Shown here in pieces: positions 28,735-37,342 of a stretch of DNA of 42,334 nucleotides; positions within the stretch are counted from its first letter, which is position 1, and each line of letters starts with the position of its first letter. A program made the translations under genes and the position numbers. The stretch covers positions 1-42,334 of the forward strand of contig NZ_RQTJ01000023.1 in NCBI RefSeq assembly GCF_003858535.1, written 5' to 3'. Below the pieces are notes generated by a model, which had not been told where the DNA came from, did not search any database, and was given only the letters and a program-made list of their open reading frames with translations. Source of the stretch: Paenimyroides viscosum (GTDB lineage: Bacteria > Bacteroidota > Bacteroidia > Flavobacteriales > Flavobacteriaceae).

Positions 28735-30138
28735 TTAATTTATATCTGATGGAAATATTTTTCCGGGATTCATGATGTTTTTAGGATCGAATATTTTTTT
28801 GATTTGATACATTAAATGGAGTTCAATTTCACTAAACACTATCGACATAAATTCTTTTTGAACCAAACCAATACCGTGTTCGCCAGAGATGGTTCCGTTG
28901 AGTGATTTTGTCAGTTCAAAAATTTCTTTAACTCCTTTAGGCACTTTGGTTTGCCATAGTTCATCGGTCATATCTAATTTTACAATATTTACGTGTAAAT
29001 TTCCATCGCCTGCGTGTCCGTAACAAATACTTTTAAAACCGTTTTTTTCACCAATAGCTTTAATTCCGATTAATAATTTAGGCAATTCATAACGAGGCAC
29101 AACCGTATCTTCTTCTTTATAAACCGTGTTTTGTTTTACAGCTTCGGCAACATTTCTGCGGAGTTTCCACAAAGCATTCTTTTGATCTTGAGTATCGGCA
29201 AAAAGCACTTCATCAATCTGAAACTGTTCAACTACTGTCAGGATTTTTTCAGCTTCGTTCATTAAAATCTCCGGATAATTTCCATCGACTTCAATCAACA
29301 AATGTGCTTCAATTTCTGGTCTTAAATTCAAATCGGGAACCTCGGTAAATTTCATCGTCCAATCAATCGCATCACGTTCCATAAATTCTAACGCACTTGG
29401 GACAATTCCTGCCCTGAAAATAGCCGAAACCGCTACCGCAGCTTCTTCCATCTTAAAAAAAGGTACCAAAAGCAATACGTTGTGTTGAACCGCTGGAATA
29501 AGTTTTAAAACAATTTTTGTTACAATGCCCAAAGTTCCTTCGCTGCCAACCATCAACTGCGTTAAATTGTACCCTGTAGCGTTTTTTAGCGTATTTGCAG
29601 CCGTGTTTATAATGTCGCCATTCGGTAAAACCACTTCTAAATTCAACACATAATCTTTGGTAACACCGTATTTTACAGCTCGGGCACCACCACTATTTTC
29701 AGCAATATTTCCGCCAATAAAACAGCTTCCTTTACTGCTTGGATCTACCGGATAAAACAACCCTTTTTCGGCAACAGCATTTTGTAAAACTTCTGTAATG
29801 ACTCCGGGTTGAGTAATTACCTGCAAGTTTTGTTCGTCGATTTTTATTATTTGATTCAATCGTTCTAACGACAAACCAATTCCTTTATGAACAGCCAAAA
29901 TTCCGCCGCTTAATCCTGTTCTTGCACCAATAGGAACAACCGGAATTGCGTGTTCAAAAGCCAATTTCATTATGGCGCTGACTTGTTGTGTTGATGCGGG
30001 TTTTACAACAATTGAAGGCGGAAAAACCAAATCTTCGGTATGATCTTTTCCATAGTCATTTAATGTTTCTTGATCGGTAAAAACATACTGTTCACCAACA
30101 ACTTCGACTAATTTATTTTTTATATCAACAGTAATCAT
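28735..30138 (-). CDS. FAD-linked oxidase, GlcD / D-lactate dehydrogenase family
   Basis: A 467-residue flavoprotein that oxidises a D-2-hydroxyacid (glycolate, D-lactate or D-2-hydroxyglutarate). The PCMH-type FAD domain shows VPIGARTGLSGG, IGGNIAENSGGARAVKYG and MVGSEGTLGIVTK. The C-terminal domain has YGHAGDGNLHVN and the end motif SGEHGIGLVQKEFM. No signal peptide or iron-sulfur domain is present, so it is the stand-alone form. Its ATG overlaps the stop of the MFS gene (TAATG). Which hydroxyacid it uses cannot be read from the sequence. Confidence 0.9.
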   Translation of the reverse strand: MITVDIKNKLVEVVGEQYVFTDQETLNDYGKDHTEDLVFPPSIVVKPASTQQVSAIMKLAFEHAIPVVPIGARTGLSGGILAVHKGIGLSLERLNQIIKIDEQNLQVITQPGVITEVLQNAVAEKGLFYPVDPSSKGSCFIGGNIAENSGGARAVKYGVTKDYVLNLEVVLPNGDIINTAANTLKNATGYNLTQLMVGSEGTLGIVTKIVLKLIPAVQHNVLLLVPFFKMEEAAVAVSAIFRAGIVPSALEFMERDAIDWTMKFTEVPDLNLRPEIEAHLLIEVDGNYPEILMNEAEKILTVVEQFQIDEVLFADTQDQKNALWKLRRNVAEAVKQNTVYKEEDTVVPRYELPKLLIGIKAIGEKNGFKSICYGHAGDGNLHVNIVKLDMTDELWQTKVPKGVKEIFELTKSLNGTISGEHGIGLVQKEFMSIVFSEIELHLMYQIKKIFDPKNIMNPGKIFPSDIN

Positions 30139-31346
30139 TATGCTACATCTTTATATTTAACTTTCTGCATATTTGGAAGGAAATAAGCAATAATACCGAT
30201 TAGCGGTAAAAACGAACAAATGTGGTAAATGTATTGTATAGATGTGGCATCGGCCCAAAGTCCTAAAACTGCCGAACCTACGCCGCCCATACCAAATGCA
30301 AAACCGTAAAACAAGCCTGAAACCATTCCCAATTTCTTTGGCAATAATTCTTGTGCATACACCAAAATAGCCGGAAATGCCGATGAAATAATCAAACCAA
30401 TAATAACAATTAAAATTCCGGTTAAGTGCATATCTACATACGGCAAGGCCAATGTAAACGGAGCTGCACCTAATACCGAAAACCAAATTACGTATTTACG
30501 TCCAAAACGATCGCCAAAAATTCCGCCTAACAATGTACCCACTGCAACGGATATCAAGAAATAGAACAAATAAACCTGTGCCTGTACTTCGTTTAAACCA
30601 AATTTATCCATGGTATAAAACTGAAAATAACTGGTAATACTTGCTACATAAAAGTATTTTGAAAAGATTAAAATAAGTAAAATAGCAATTGCCGAATTGA
30701 TTTTAAAGGCAGATAAATCGGGAACCTGAATCACTTTTTTGGTTGATCTTGATGCGATTTTTAATTTATTACTGTACCATTTGGCAATGTATCCTAAAAC
30801 AATCTGCGCCAAAATTGCAAAACCTACAAACCACAAAATATATAATTGTCCGTTTGGCAATACAATCCAAGCTATTAGTAACGGAGCCAAAGCTGTTCCT
30901 GTATTCCCTCCTATTTGAAAAACAGATTGTGCAAAACTCCGTCTTCCATTTGATGCCATAAACGCAACACGTGAAGATTCTGGATGAAAGATCGACGAGC
31001 CAATTCCGACCAAAATAACCGAAACCAATATCATTTCGTAATTAGGTGCATACGCCAGTAAAGCAATTCCCGCCATGGTAAATAACATTCCAAAAATCTG
31101 TGAATACGGCTTGGGATTTTTATCGGTGTAAGCTCCAACAACCGGCTGAAAAATCGATGCTGCCAACTGGTAACAAAGCGTAATCATTCCCACTTGGGCA
31201 AAAGTCAGATTAAATTTCGCTTCTAATTTAGGGTAAATTGCCGGTATAACTGCTTGTAACAAATCGTTTAACAAATGGGCTACGCTAATGGCAATTAATA
31301 TAGCATACACAGGCTTTTGGCTACCTGTACTTTTTATTGATGACAT
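30138..31346 (-). CDS. MFS transporter, fosmidomycin-resistance (Fsr) type
   Basis: About 402 residues and 12 hydrophobic segments. The N-terminal pattern AHLLNDLLQAVIPAIYP, GAYTDKNPKPYSQIFGM and IGSSIFHPESSRVAF matches the Fsr family of exporters. HPESSRVAF in the middle is particularly characteristic. The true substrate in this organism is unknown. The frame continues upstream only to a TTG at 31364; I chose the ATG at 31346, 20 nt from a TAAATTTG promoter box (31366-31373). It heads an operon with the FAD oxidase and pseudouridine synthase. A transporter next to a hydroxyacid oxidase could mean import of that acid, but this is speculation. Confidence 0.85.
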   Translation of the reverse strand: MSSIKSTGSQKPVYAILIAISVAHLLNDLLQAVIPAIYPKLEAKFNLTFAQVGMITLCYQLAASIFQPVVGAYTDKNPKPYSQIFGMLFTMAGIALLAYAPNYEMILVSVILVGIGSSIFHPESSRVAFMASNGRRSFAQSVFQIGGNTGTALAPLLIAWIVLPNGQLYILWFVGFAILAQIVLGYIAKWYSNKLKIASRSTKKVIQVPDLSAFKINSAIAILLILIFSKYFYVASITSYFQFYTMDKFGLNEVQAQVYLFYFLISVAVGTLLGGIFGDRFGRKYVIWFSVLGAAPFTLALPYVDMHLTGILIVIIGLIISSAFPAILVYAQELLPKKLGMVSGLFYGFAFGMGGVGSAVLGLWADATSIQYIYHICSFLPLIGIIAYFLPNMQKVKYKDVA

Positions 31347-31365
31347 TTTACATGAATTAATCAAG

Positions 31366-31373
31366 CAAATTTA
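31366..31373 (-). promoter_or_regulatory. Promoter -7 box of the Fsr / GlcD / RluE operon
   Basis: TAAATTTG on the minus strand, 20 nt upstream of the ATG at 31346. The -33 element is unclear. Confidence 0.4.
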
Positions 31374-31415
31374 CTTAAACCCTAACAATTGAGCTTACAT
31401 TTTATAAGTATTTTG

Positions 31416-31423
31416 TAAGTTTG
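31416..31423 (+). promoter_or_regulatory. Promoter -7 box of meaB
   Basis: TAAGTTTG matches TAnnTTTG, 15 nt upstream of the ATG at 31439. It overlaps the alternative TTG start and so argues against it. Confidence 0.45.
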
Positions 31424-31438
31424 TTGAAACGATTGATT

Positions 31439-32542
31439 ATGCCAAACCAAAAGCATCCACATAAAAAATCTTTACATGAAATTGATGGAATTTCTCAACC
31501 CGATTTCATCAATCAGGATTCTATCCAAAACATTCAAAAGTTCAGAAGAAAACCTTTGAATACAGATGCTTTGATTCAAAAATTGTTACAAGGCGATATT
31601 CCTTCCTTAAGCAAAACCATTACCTTAATTGAAAGTACCAATCCAAAACATCAAGAACAAGCTCATAAAATCATTCAATCGTGTTTGCCACATGCAAATA
31701 AATCCGTTAGAATTGGCATAACTGGTGTACCTGGTGTGGGAAAAAGTACGTTTATTGAAGCTTTTGGCATGTATCTTACATCAATCGGAAAAAAAGTAGC
31801 GGTTTTGGCGATTGATCCCAGTAGTTCCATTAGTAGAGGAAGTATTTTGGGAGACAAAACACGTATGGAAGATCTGGTAAAAAATGAAAATGCGTTTATT
31901 CGTCCGTCGGCATCGGGTGAAAGTTTGGGCGGTGTTTCAAGAAAAACCCGTGAAAGTATTATTTTGTGCGAAGCTTGTGGATTTGATACTATTTTAATTG
32001 AAACGGTTGGTGTGGGGCAAAGCGAAACTGCCGTTCACAGTATGACCGATTTCTTTTTGCTATTAAATTTAGCTGGTGCAGGTGATGAGTTACAAGGAAT
32101 AAAACGAGGAATTATGGAAATGGCTGATGCCATAGTAATTAACAAGGCCGACGGCGATAATATGGATCGCGCTCGAAATGCCAAGTTAGATGCCAACCGC
32201 GGTTTACAACTTTTTCCTATGAAAGAATCGCAATGGAAACCCAGAGTTTTGCTTGCAAGTGCCTATTACCGTACCGGAATTGCTGAAGTGTGGCAACTGT
32301 TAGAAAATTATTTTTCGTTGACAAAAGAAAATGGCTATTTTGAAACCAACCGTAATAATCAAAATGCGTATTGGCTTAAAGAAACTATTAATGAACAATT
32401 GTTGTTGAATTTTTATGAAAACAATGTCATAGCCGAAGCTTTATCACAAGAAGAAAAAGCGGTGCAAAACAACGAAAAATCGCCGTTTGCAGCTGCAAAT
32501 GAATTGCTAGATTTGTATGAACGTATTGTAAAATCTATGTAA
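31439..32542 (+). CDS. meaB: Methylmalonyl-CoA mutase-associated GTPase MeaB
   Basis: A 367-residue G3E-family GTPase that loads adenosylcobalamin into methylmalonyl-CoA mutase and protects it. Walker A is GVPGVGKST (96-104). Then follow VLAIDPSSSISRGSILGDKTRM, RPSASGESLGGVSRKTRE, the switch region ETVGVGQSE and the base-recognition motif NKADGDN, all typical of MeaB/ArgK. The N-terminus of about 60 residues is a long charged extension. The frame extends to a TTG at 31421 but the ATG at 31439 is preferred. The mutase itself is not in the window. Its position next to the B12 uptake genes suits its cofactor role. Confidence 0.92.
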   Translation: MPNQKHPHKKSLHEIDGISQPDFINQDSIQNIQKFRRKPLNTDALIQKLLQGDIPSLSKTITLIESTNPKHQEQAHKIIQSCLPHANKSVRIGITGVPGVGKSTFIEAFGMYLTSIGKKVAVLAIDPSSSISRGSILGDKTRMEDLVKNENAFIRPSASGESLGGVSRKTRESIILCEACGFDTILIETVGVGQSETAVHSMTDFFLLLNLAGAGDELQGIKRGIMEMADAIVINKADGDNMDRARNAKLDANRGLQLFPMKESQWKPRVLLASAYYRTGIAEVWQLLENYFSLTKENGYFETNRNNQNAYWLKETINEQLLLNFYENNVIAEALSQEEKAVQNNEKSPFAAANELLDLYERIVKSM

Positions 32543-32544
32543 AA

Positions 32545-32577
32545 AATACCCCTAAAGCTGTAAAACTTTAGGAGTAT
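32545..32577 (-). terminator. Terminator of the btuB-propeller operon
   Basis: AATAC and CCTAAAG on one arm pair with CTTTAGG and GTATT on the other around an 8-nt loop. On the minus strand the hairpin runs into six T. It lies 27 nt past the stop of the propeller lipoprotein and also just after meaB. Confidence 0.7.
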
Positions 32578-32603
32578 TCACCACCCAATATCAAAATATC
32601 TTA

Positions 32604-33617
32604 TTAAAACTTATAAAAACCGTTGGTTCCTATACTGCCTGTAAATTCTTTAATAACAGTACCGTCTTCTTTGTAAATAACAATTTTAGAATTATCGGTA
32701 AAACCATTTGCATCCGAAGTAAAGATTGTTCCATTAATCACATTAAACCCGTAAAACATAGAAAATTCTTCTCCTGTAGCTGCATCAAACAGCTTTGTAC
32801 TTGCCGATGTTAATGAATTATTCATTTTATAAACTCCTGTTCCAGCTGTATAATAGATATTAGATCCTTCTGCAACAATATTTCTAACAATGGGCTGATC
32901 TAGTAATTTAGTTGATGAAATACTGGTTCCACTCACAACAGAAATACTTGTAGTTGTATCATTTGCGCTTAAAGCATACACAAATTGTCCGTTAGTAGAA
33001 ATTCCATTAATCGCTTTATCAAAAGCAATATCAACCGTATTGGTATCGTTTGCAGGATTAATTACTTCAATAGCTGTACCACCACTGTAAAATTCGTTTG
33101 CAGCATAAATGTATTCGCCAGCAGCCACAATTTTTTCTGCCGTATTGTTTAATGGAATATCCTTAACAAAAGCAAAATTTTCAGCATTATAAACATTCAC
33201 CGATGCTTTATTTAAACTGGTTACATACAATTTATTGTTCTTAACAACCGCAAAACGTGGCGAACTTAAGCCTTGACTAATGGTGTAAACCGATTTGAAG
33301 GTCTTTTTATTTACAACTTCAATAGTATTTGAATTATTAACAACAATGAAAACATACTTATCTGTAACAACCATAGACTGCGCTACATCGCCTAATGTAC
33401 GACCGTTCGATGTTCTAAAAATATCGTTTGTAATAGCACTTATATTTCCGTGTATGTGTGAAATAGAGGCGTTTGCTTTTGTAAAGTTACCTTCATGCGA
33501 TACAAAAATACCGTCTACATATTTCTCATCAGCGTTTACAGGAATTGCGTTGTCATCAGAATTACTACAGCTATACAAAAGTGTGATAGCAAACATTGGA
33601 GCTAAAATTTTTTTCAT
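32604..33617 (-). CDS. BtuG-like beta-propeller surface lipoprotein
   Basis: A 337-residue lipoprotein (MKKILAPMFAITLLYSC then SNSDDN, an acidic surface-export signal). The mature part reads as a YncE/DUF5074-type beta-propeller with repeated blades such as VTDKYVFIVVNNSNTIEVVN, VVKNNKLYVTSLNKASVNVYN and AAGEYIYAANEFYSGGTAIEVIN. In Bacteroides the cobalamin-binding lipoprotein BtuG is a propeller of this kind and is encoded beside BtuB, where it captures B12 and passes it to the receptor. Here the gene starts one base after the BtuB stop, under the same cobalamin riboswitch. B12 binding is therefore well supported by context, not by direct residues. Confidence 0.8.
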   Translation of the reverse strand: MKKILAPMFAITLLYSCSNSDDNAIPVNADEKYVDGIFVSHEGNFTKANASISHIHGNISAITNDIFRTSNGRTLGDVAQSMVVTDKYVFIVVNNSNTIEVVNKKTFKSVYTISQGLSSPRFAVVKNNKLYVTSLNKASVNVYNAENFAFVKDIPLNNTAEKIVAAGEYIYAANEFYSGGTAIEVINPANDTNTVDIAFDKAINGISTNGQFVYALSANDTTTSISVVSGTSISSTKLLDQPIVRNIVAEGSNIYYTAGTGVYKMNNSLTSASTKLFDAATGEEFSMFYGFNVINGTIFTSDANGFTDNSKIVIYKEDGTVIKEFTGSIGTNGFYKF

Positions 33618-33618
33618 T

Positions 33619-35460
33619 TTAAAACTTTTTAATTATTTGTATGTGATAATTTCTGCCCGGCATAATGCGTTCTGGCATATTTGTGTAAACCGTATTTGCG
33701 GCATTTTTTATTTTTAAATTGATGAAAAACGGATTGTTTTTAATATTGATTTTCTGTTGAATATCAACATCAATAATTCCGTAACCCGCTAAGGTACTTG
33801 CATTGTCATTAGATGCTGTTGTAAATATTTCATCGACATATAAGAAAGATGGCGCAATACTGAAATTTTTAAAACCGTAAAACAATTGTACATTAAACTT
33901 ATGCAATGGTGTATAGATAAGCTGTTTTTTAGTTTTTTTATCGATTGATTTGGTATAGCCGTAATTAGAATTAAACTGAACAGAATGATTATTCCACTGT
34001 TTTTTCAGATTCAAAAACATGTCGGCGCCGTAAATAGTAACTGCATCAACATTGTTTGCTTCCCAAAAACCGGTTTCGGTAGGAATCCAACGAATCATAT
34101 CGGTAATTGATGTGTAATAAGTTGATATATTTAAAGTTACCGATTTATATTTAAAATTGTGATTTATATCGAACTGATAACTACTTTCGGGTTTTAAGTT
34201 TAATTTTCCGCCTGGTTGCCAGTACAAATCGTTAAAAGTTGGGATGCGGTAATTTTTAGATGAATTTATTTTTAGTTGATACAAGTCGGTATTATAATAC
34301 AATCCTGCCGAAAATAAAAACGGATTTTCGTAATCTTTTGCTAGTTCATTTTTTGCACCCACTTCTATTCCAAAACGCTTGGTAAAATCATAATTTCCTA
34401 AAACACTTACGGCAAAAATTTCTTGTGTAGAAAAAAGCAATCCAGAATTATATCCTTCGCCTGCTGTTTTTTGATATTCTAAAAAGCCCGACAATTTAAA
34501 ATTTTGCAATACATTATAAAAACTCTCGTTCTTAAAATACAACGTATTTGCTTTCCCGCCCGATTTACTATCTGTAGGTAACTGATCAAAATAAGTATAT
34601 GCTTCTTTTACACTCGCGGCGTAAAAAGTATTTAAAAACCGGTTGGTTTTATAGTACCATTTTAATAAGTTTCTATTGTAATTATTCTGATATTTAGTTT
34701 TTGTTTGATAAGGTGTTAACAATGCAAAATGACGGTCATCATTATAGCTAGACGAATAAAACTCAACGGTATTTTTTGAATTGATCTTATAGGCAAGTTC
34801 CACACCAAAATCGGTATTGTAAAATTGTCCGTTTATGTTTTTACGATTTTTTCCGATCCATTCATAATCATTATCGCTTTTATTGTAGCCAAAATGCGCG
34901 TTAACCGCAAATTTTTCACACCCTGTCGAAATTTTATAATGAATACCCTGTGTATTAAAACTGCCATAATTTAACTGAATTTCATTTTCGGTTTCTTTAT
35001 TAAACTGCAATTGATTGTTTAAATGAATTGTTCCGCCAATAGCGCTACTGCCGTACAAAACGCTTCCGCCACCCGGTTTTACAACAATGTTATCGTAACT
35101 TTTATATGATGTTGAATTAAAATCTGTTTGACCTAATAAGGCAGAGTTCGTTTTAATTCCGTTCCATAAAACACTTGTCTGTTGCGCTGTTGTTCCCCTA
35201 AAAGCAGGCGAACTAACCATACCGTAACCATTTTCTTTAAAGTAAATAGTGGTGTTTTTTTGAAGAAAATCGGTAAAAGTACCTAACGCGTTATCAATTA
35301 AAGAATCGTTAAGTATTAATGTGTGCTGAGATTTAGACCGATTGGATATTTTGTTTTGCTCAATAATAAGTTCCTCTAACTCAATAGGCTGTTGTGGTTG
35401 CGCAAACACAACCAAACCAAGAAAACACAATACTACCGAATGAAATATTTTTTTGCTCAT
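33619..35460 (-). CDS. btuB: TonB-dependent cobalamin receptor, BtuB type
   Basis: A 613-residue outer-membrane receptor from the ATG at 35460. It has a signal peptide (MSKKIFHSVVLCFLGLVVFAQ), then a TonB-box-like stretch and plug domain (TFTDFLQKNTTIYFKENGYG, FRGTTAQQTSVLWNGIKTN, VVKPGGGSVLYGSSAIGGTIHL), then a 22-strand barrel region to the C-terminal aromatic KKF. No N-terminal carboxypeptidase-like extension is present, so it is the compact BtuB-like form. Control by the riboswitch 40 nt upstream and the propeller gene downstream give the substrate as cobalamin or a related corrinoid. Upstream in-frame codons (to 35487) have only TTG and lie in the riboswitch tail. Confidence 0.9.
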   Translation of the reverse strand: MSKKIFHSVVLCFLGLVVFAQPQQPIELEELIIEQNKISNRSKSQHTLILNDSLIDNALGTFTDFLQKNTTIYFKENGYGMVSSPAFRGTTAQQTSVLWNGIKTNSALLGQTDFNSTSYKSYDNIVVKPGGGSVLYGSSAIGGTIHLNNQLQFNKETENEIQLNYGSFNTQGIHYKISTGCEKFAVNAHFGYNKSDNDYEWIGKNRKNINGQFYNTDFGVELAYKINSKNTVEFYSSSYNDDRHFALLTPYQTKTKYQNNYNRNLLKWYYKTNRFLNTFYAASVKEAYTYFDQLPTDSKSGGKANTLYFKNESFYNVLQNFKLSGFLEYQKTAGEGYNSGLLFSTQEIFAVSVLGNYDFTKRFGIEVGAKNELAKDYENPFLFSAGLYYNTDLYQLKINSSKNYRIPTFNDLYWQPGGKLNLKPESSYQFDINHNFKYKSVTLNISTYYTSITDMIRWIPTETGFWEANNVDAVTIYGADMFLNLKKQWNNHSVQFNSNYGYTKSIDKKTKKQLIYTPLHKFNVQLFYGFKNFSIAPSFLYVDEIFTTASNDNASTLAGYGIIDVDIQQKINIKNNPFFINLKIKNAANTVYTNMPERIMPGRNYHIQIIKKF

Positions 35461-35497
35461 TTGTTTAACCTTTCTTCCCGAAGGCAACTAAATTAAT

Positions 35498-35675
35498 ATT
35501 CACTAGGCAGGTCTCCTGGCTTGCATCTTGTTTTGCCTTCCCAAAAAAATTCAGTGGCGTAGTTAAAACAAGTGTTTCTTACCGAAACAAAGCTTACAGT
35601 TGCGGGAACAGCATAGGATTTGATAAAATCGCACCTATTTCCCTATTAATGCATAAAATTGCAACCTAATACACG
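35498..35675 (-). promoter_or_regulatory. Cobalamin riboswitch
   Basis: On the minus strand the leader shows all classic B12-aptamer parts in order: AGGTGCGA, CTGTTCCCGCAACTGTAAGC (35592-35611), GCCACTG (35552-35558), GGGAAGG (35536-35542), and the B12 box AAGCCAGGAGACCTGCC (35506-35522). The P1 stem pairs TTAGG near 35670 with CCTAG near 35504. It lies between the btuB promoter and its ATG. When B12 binds, expression of such leaders is normally switched off. Confidence 0.95.
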
Positions 35676-35676
35676 G

Positions 35677-35707
35677 CAAAAGTAATCTTTTTTATTAATT
35701 ATTCAAA
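35677..35707 (-). promoter_or_regulatory. Promoter of the riboswitch-btuB-propeller operon
   Basis: Minus strand TTTG (35704-35707), exactly 19-nt spacer, TACTTTTG (35677-35684). Both elements are perfect for the Bacteroidota primary sigma consensus, just 5' of the aptamer. Confidence 0.75.
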
Positions 35708-35767
35708 TTAAAGTTTTGTAAGACAAATTCTACAAACACTATCTGCTTTTTAAATTATATTTAAAGT

Positions 35768-35921
35768 ATGAACATAACCAATATGAAAATGCTTTTTTGT
35801 CTTATTTTCTCTCTAATTACAATGAATTCTTTTTCAAAGAAAATTGTATAATCCCGAAGTTCATTTAACCGAAATTCCGATTTCAAATATCCAAAATTTT
35901 ACTGAAACTATATCGTTTTAA
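35768..35921 (+). pseudogene. Small broken reading frame with signal-peptide-like start
   Basis: An ATG opens a 27-residue frame with a hydrophobic signal-like core (MKMLFCLIFSLITMNSFSKK) and stops at 35849-35851. A shifted frame immediately continues with 23 residues (NPEVHLTEIPISNIQNF) to a TAA at 35919-35921. This looks like the relic of a short secreted protein. It could also be chance. Confidence 0.35.
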
Positions 35922-35923
35922 AT

Positions 35924-35948
35924 CCTCTTTAAACAATCTTTAAAGAGG
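35924..35948. terminator. Hairpin after the small broken frame
   Basis: Perfect 10-bp stem CCTCTTTAAA / TTTAAAGAGG with loop CAATC. The flanks are T/A-rich but the T tract is short. Confidence 0.45.
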
Positions 35949-36048
35949 TATTTACATTTAAATGATTGCACATAAGTTATAGCAATTATAAGGCAGCAAT
36001 TAGCTTTTGCGAGTGGATAAATTCAAGTAATGAGTGTGCAGTAATAAC

Positions 36049-36257
36049 ATGGCAAAAGGAATACCAATTGAGTTAAATAAAATTTATAAGCACGTGTTTT
36101 TTTTCATTACGCAGTTGCAATATGGTCTGACTTTAAAAACATATCTAAAGTTAGAATGGAACGCATCTTTAAGCGTATAAACCTTATGCCTCATGAGTTC
36201 TTTCATAATAACAACCGCTACCGGGTTGGGTGGAAGGTAAATAATACTGTAAATTAA
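36049..36257 (+). pseudogene. Frameshifted remnant of an unknown gene
   Basis: Two protein-like stretches in different frames meet at a run of eight T (36097-36104). The first, from ATG 36049, starts MAKGIPIELNKIYKH. The second continues as HYAVAIWSDFKNISKVRMER and includes RINLMPHEFFHNN and RYRVGWKVNN up to TAA 36257. One additional T would join them into one frame of about 69 residues. Family unknown. Its end overlaps the tail of the convergent nuclease-like gene by 4 nt. A third short open stretch (IWINSSN-type, 35966-36076) precedes it in yet another frame. Confidence 0.4.
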
Positions 36258-36967
36258 ATCTGTTTTTTTAATAATTTTACTGTAGCTGGGGATAGTTTAT
36301 GTAAACTTATTTCGTTCTCAATAAAAAAAATGTCTGAGCCAAAGCATGGAATGACTAAAAAGCCTGCTACATTATTACAAAAATTCTCGAAACTATTTTG
36401 ATCTAAATAATTAACAGCCTGAAGAAAGTACTCATAATTATTTTTTAAATCCAAGTAATCTATTAAATCTTTGTCAGTAAAAAATTCATATTTTAAATTG
36501 CTAAAGTTTATACATATTACTAACTTAAATTGCTCCTCTACTATTAGATCACGGTAAAAGTATTCTTTTTGCATTATTTTAGGCAAATATGGAAATATAT
36601 CACGGATGCTGTAGCTTTTTTTTAATTGCTCAAACTCGTTATATTTATCTTCTTTAACCAACCTTATCCTTTCATTAAAGATTTCCTCATTAGGATTCAG
36701 TTGCTTAACTTCAAACAATATTTTTTCTGAATTTACCTCAGACACCCAATCCGGTGTTTTACCCAAAATTATTGGATCGTAACGTAAATTTTCAAGTCTG
36801 TTGTGTAAATAGTATCCAAACCTTATCTCGCTAACAAAAGAAACTCTGTTTATCTGATTCATATCTTTCTCACTTTTACGAAAACCATTTTTATAAAATG
36901 GCTGTAGATAGTCATACTGATGTTTGACTTCAGGTTTGTTCACAAAAATTTTCTCTAAAATATCCAT
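36254..36967 (-). CDS. PD-(D/E)XK nuclease-like protein
   Basis: A 237-residue cytoplasmic protein that I cannot assign to a named family. It has the spacing of a PD-(D/E)XK catalytic core: Glu47 in a helix (VSEIRFGYYL), PD at 72-73, then a strand with E86-V-K88 in KILFEVKQLN. The N-terminal 45 residues are charged. The C-terminal half is rich in aromatic and Asn residues (FLQAVNYLDQNSFENF, FLVIPCF). Predicted activity is DNA cleavage or a related role in restriction, defence or repair, but the fold may also be non-catalytic. It is monocistronic with a TAAATTTG box (36991-36998). It lies next to the methyltransferase relic, which suggests an accessory or defence remnant. Confidence 0.6.
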   Translation of the reverse strand: MDILEKIFVNKPEVKHQYDYLQPFYKNGFRKSEKDMNQINRVSFVSEIRFGYYLHNRLENLRYDPIILGKTPDWVSEVNSEKILFEVKQLNPNEEIFNERIRLVKEDKYNEFEQLKKSYSIRDIFPYLPKIMQKEYFYRDLIVEEQFKLVICINFSNLKYEFFTDKDLIDYLDLKNNYEYFLQAVNYLDQNSFENFCNNVAGFLVIPCFGSDIFFIENEISLHKLSPATVKLLKKQI

Positions 36968-36990
36968 ATTTTCTTTAATTGATTAATACC

Positions 36991-36998
36991 CAAATTTA
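36991..36998 (-). promoter_or_regulatory. Promoter -7 box of the nuclease-like gene
   Basis: TAAATTTG on the minus strand, 23 nt upstream of the ATG at 36967. The -33 position has TTTA at an 18-nt spacing. Confidence 0.4.
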
Positions 36999-37045
36999 CG
37001 AATAAAATCGTCGCTCTAAATTTTTAGAAAGAACGCTTCTTTTTG

Positions 37046-37309
37046 TTATCCAAACAACGTCAAACTTTCATCAGGATTGCTTAAATCATAATTAGTTGTA
37101 AGTACTTCAATCTTCTTTTTGGCTGGTTTTCCTGTGCCATTAGCAACGCTTATCTTTTGCTCAATACTATTTTAGTAAACCAGCCATTTTGTTTGCTGTA
37201 ATCGCTTAAAATATCACTTGGATAACTACATTAAAAACTTTCCCTTAACACCTGATAGCGCAATTAAAAGGTTTTCAAAATCTTGTTTGCTGTAACGTGC
37301 TACGCAAAG
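37046..37309 (-). pseudogene. Remnant of a D12-class DNA adenine methyltransferase
   Basis: On the minus strand three consecutive frames together spell the C-terminal part of an adenine-specific DNA methyltransferase. The first frame has ARYSKQDFENLLIALSGVKG then KFLM and a stop. A shift near 37230 gives CSYPSDILSDYSKQNGW. Another near 37160 gives ISVANGTGKPAKKKIEVLTT and NYDLSNPDESLTLFG, ending at TAA 37046-37048. The pattern F-E-x-LL, IKGKFLLSSYPS and KKKxEVLTxNY is that of phage and mobile-element D12 methyltransferases. The N-terminal SAM-binding and DPPY region is missing, replaced by the tandem repeat. Not expressible as a functional enzyme. Confidence 0.65.
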
Positions 37310-37342
37310 TCTCCCGACTTTACAGCTAAAAATAGAACAACT

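Noticed and set aside
35460..35487. Longer start for btuB
   Set aside because: Only a TTG in the riboswitch tail. The ATG at 35460 gives a normal signal peptide.
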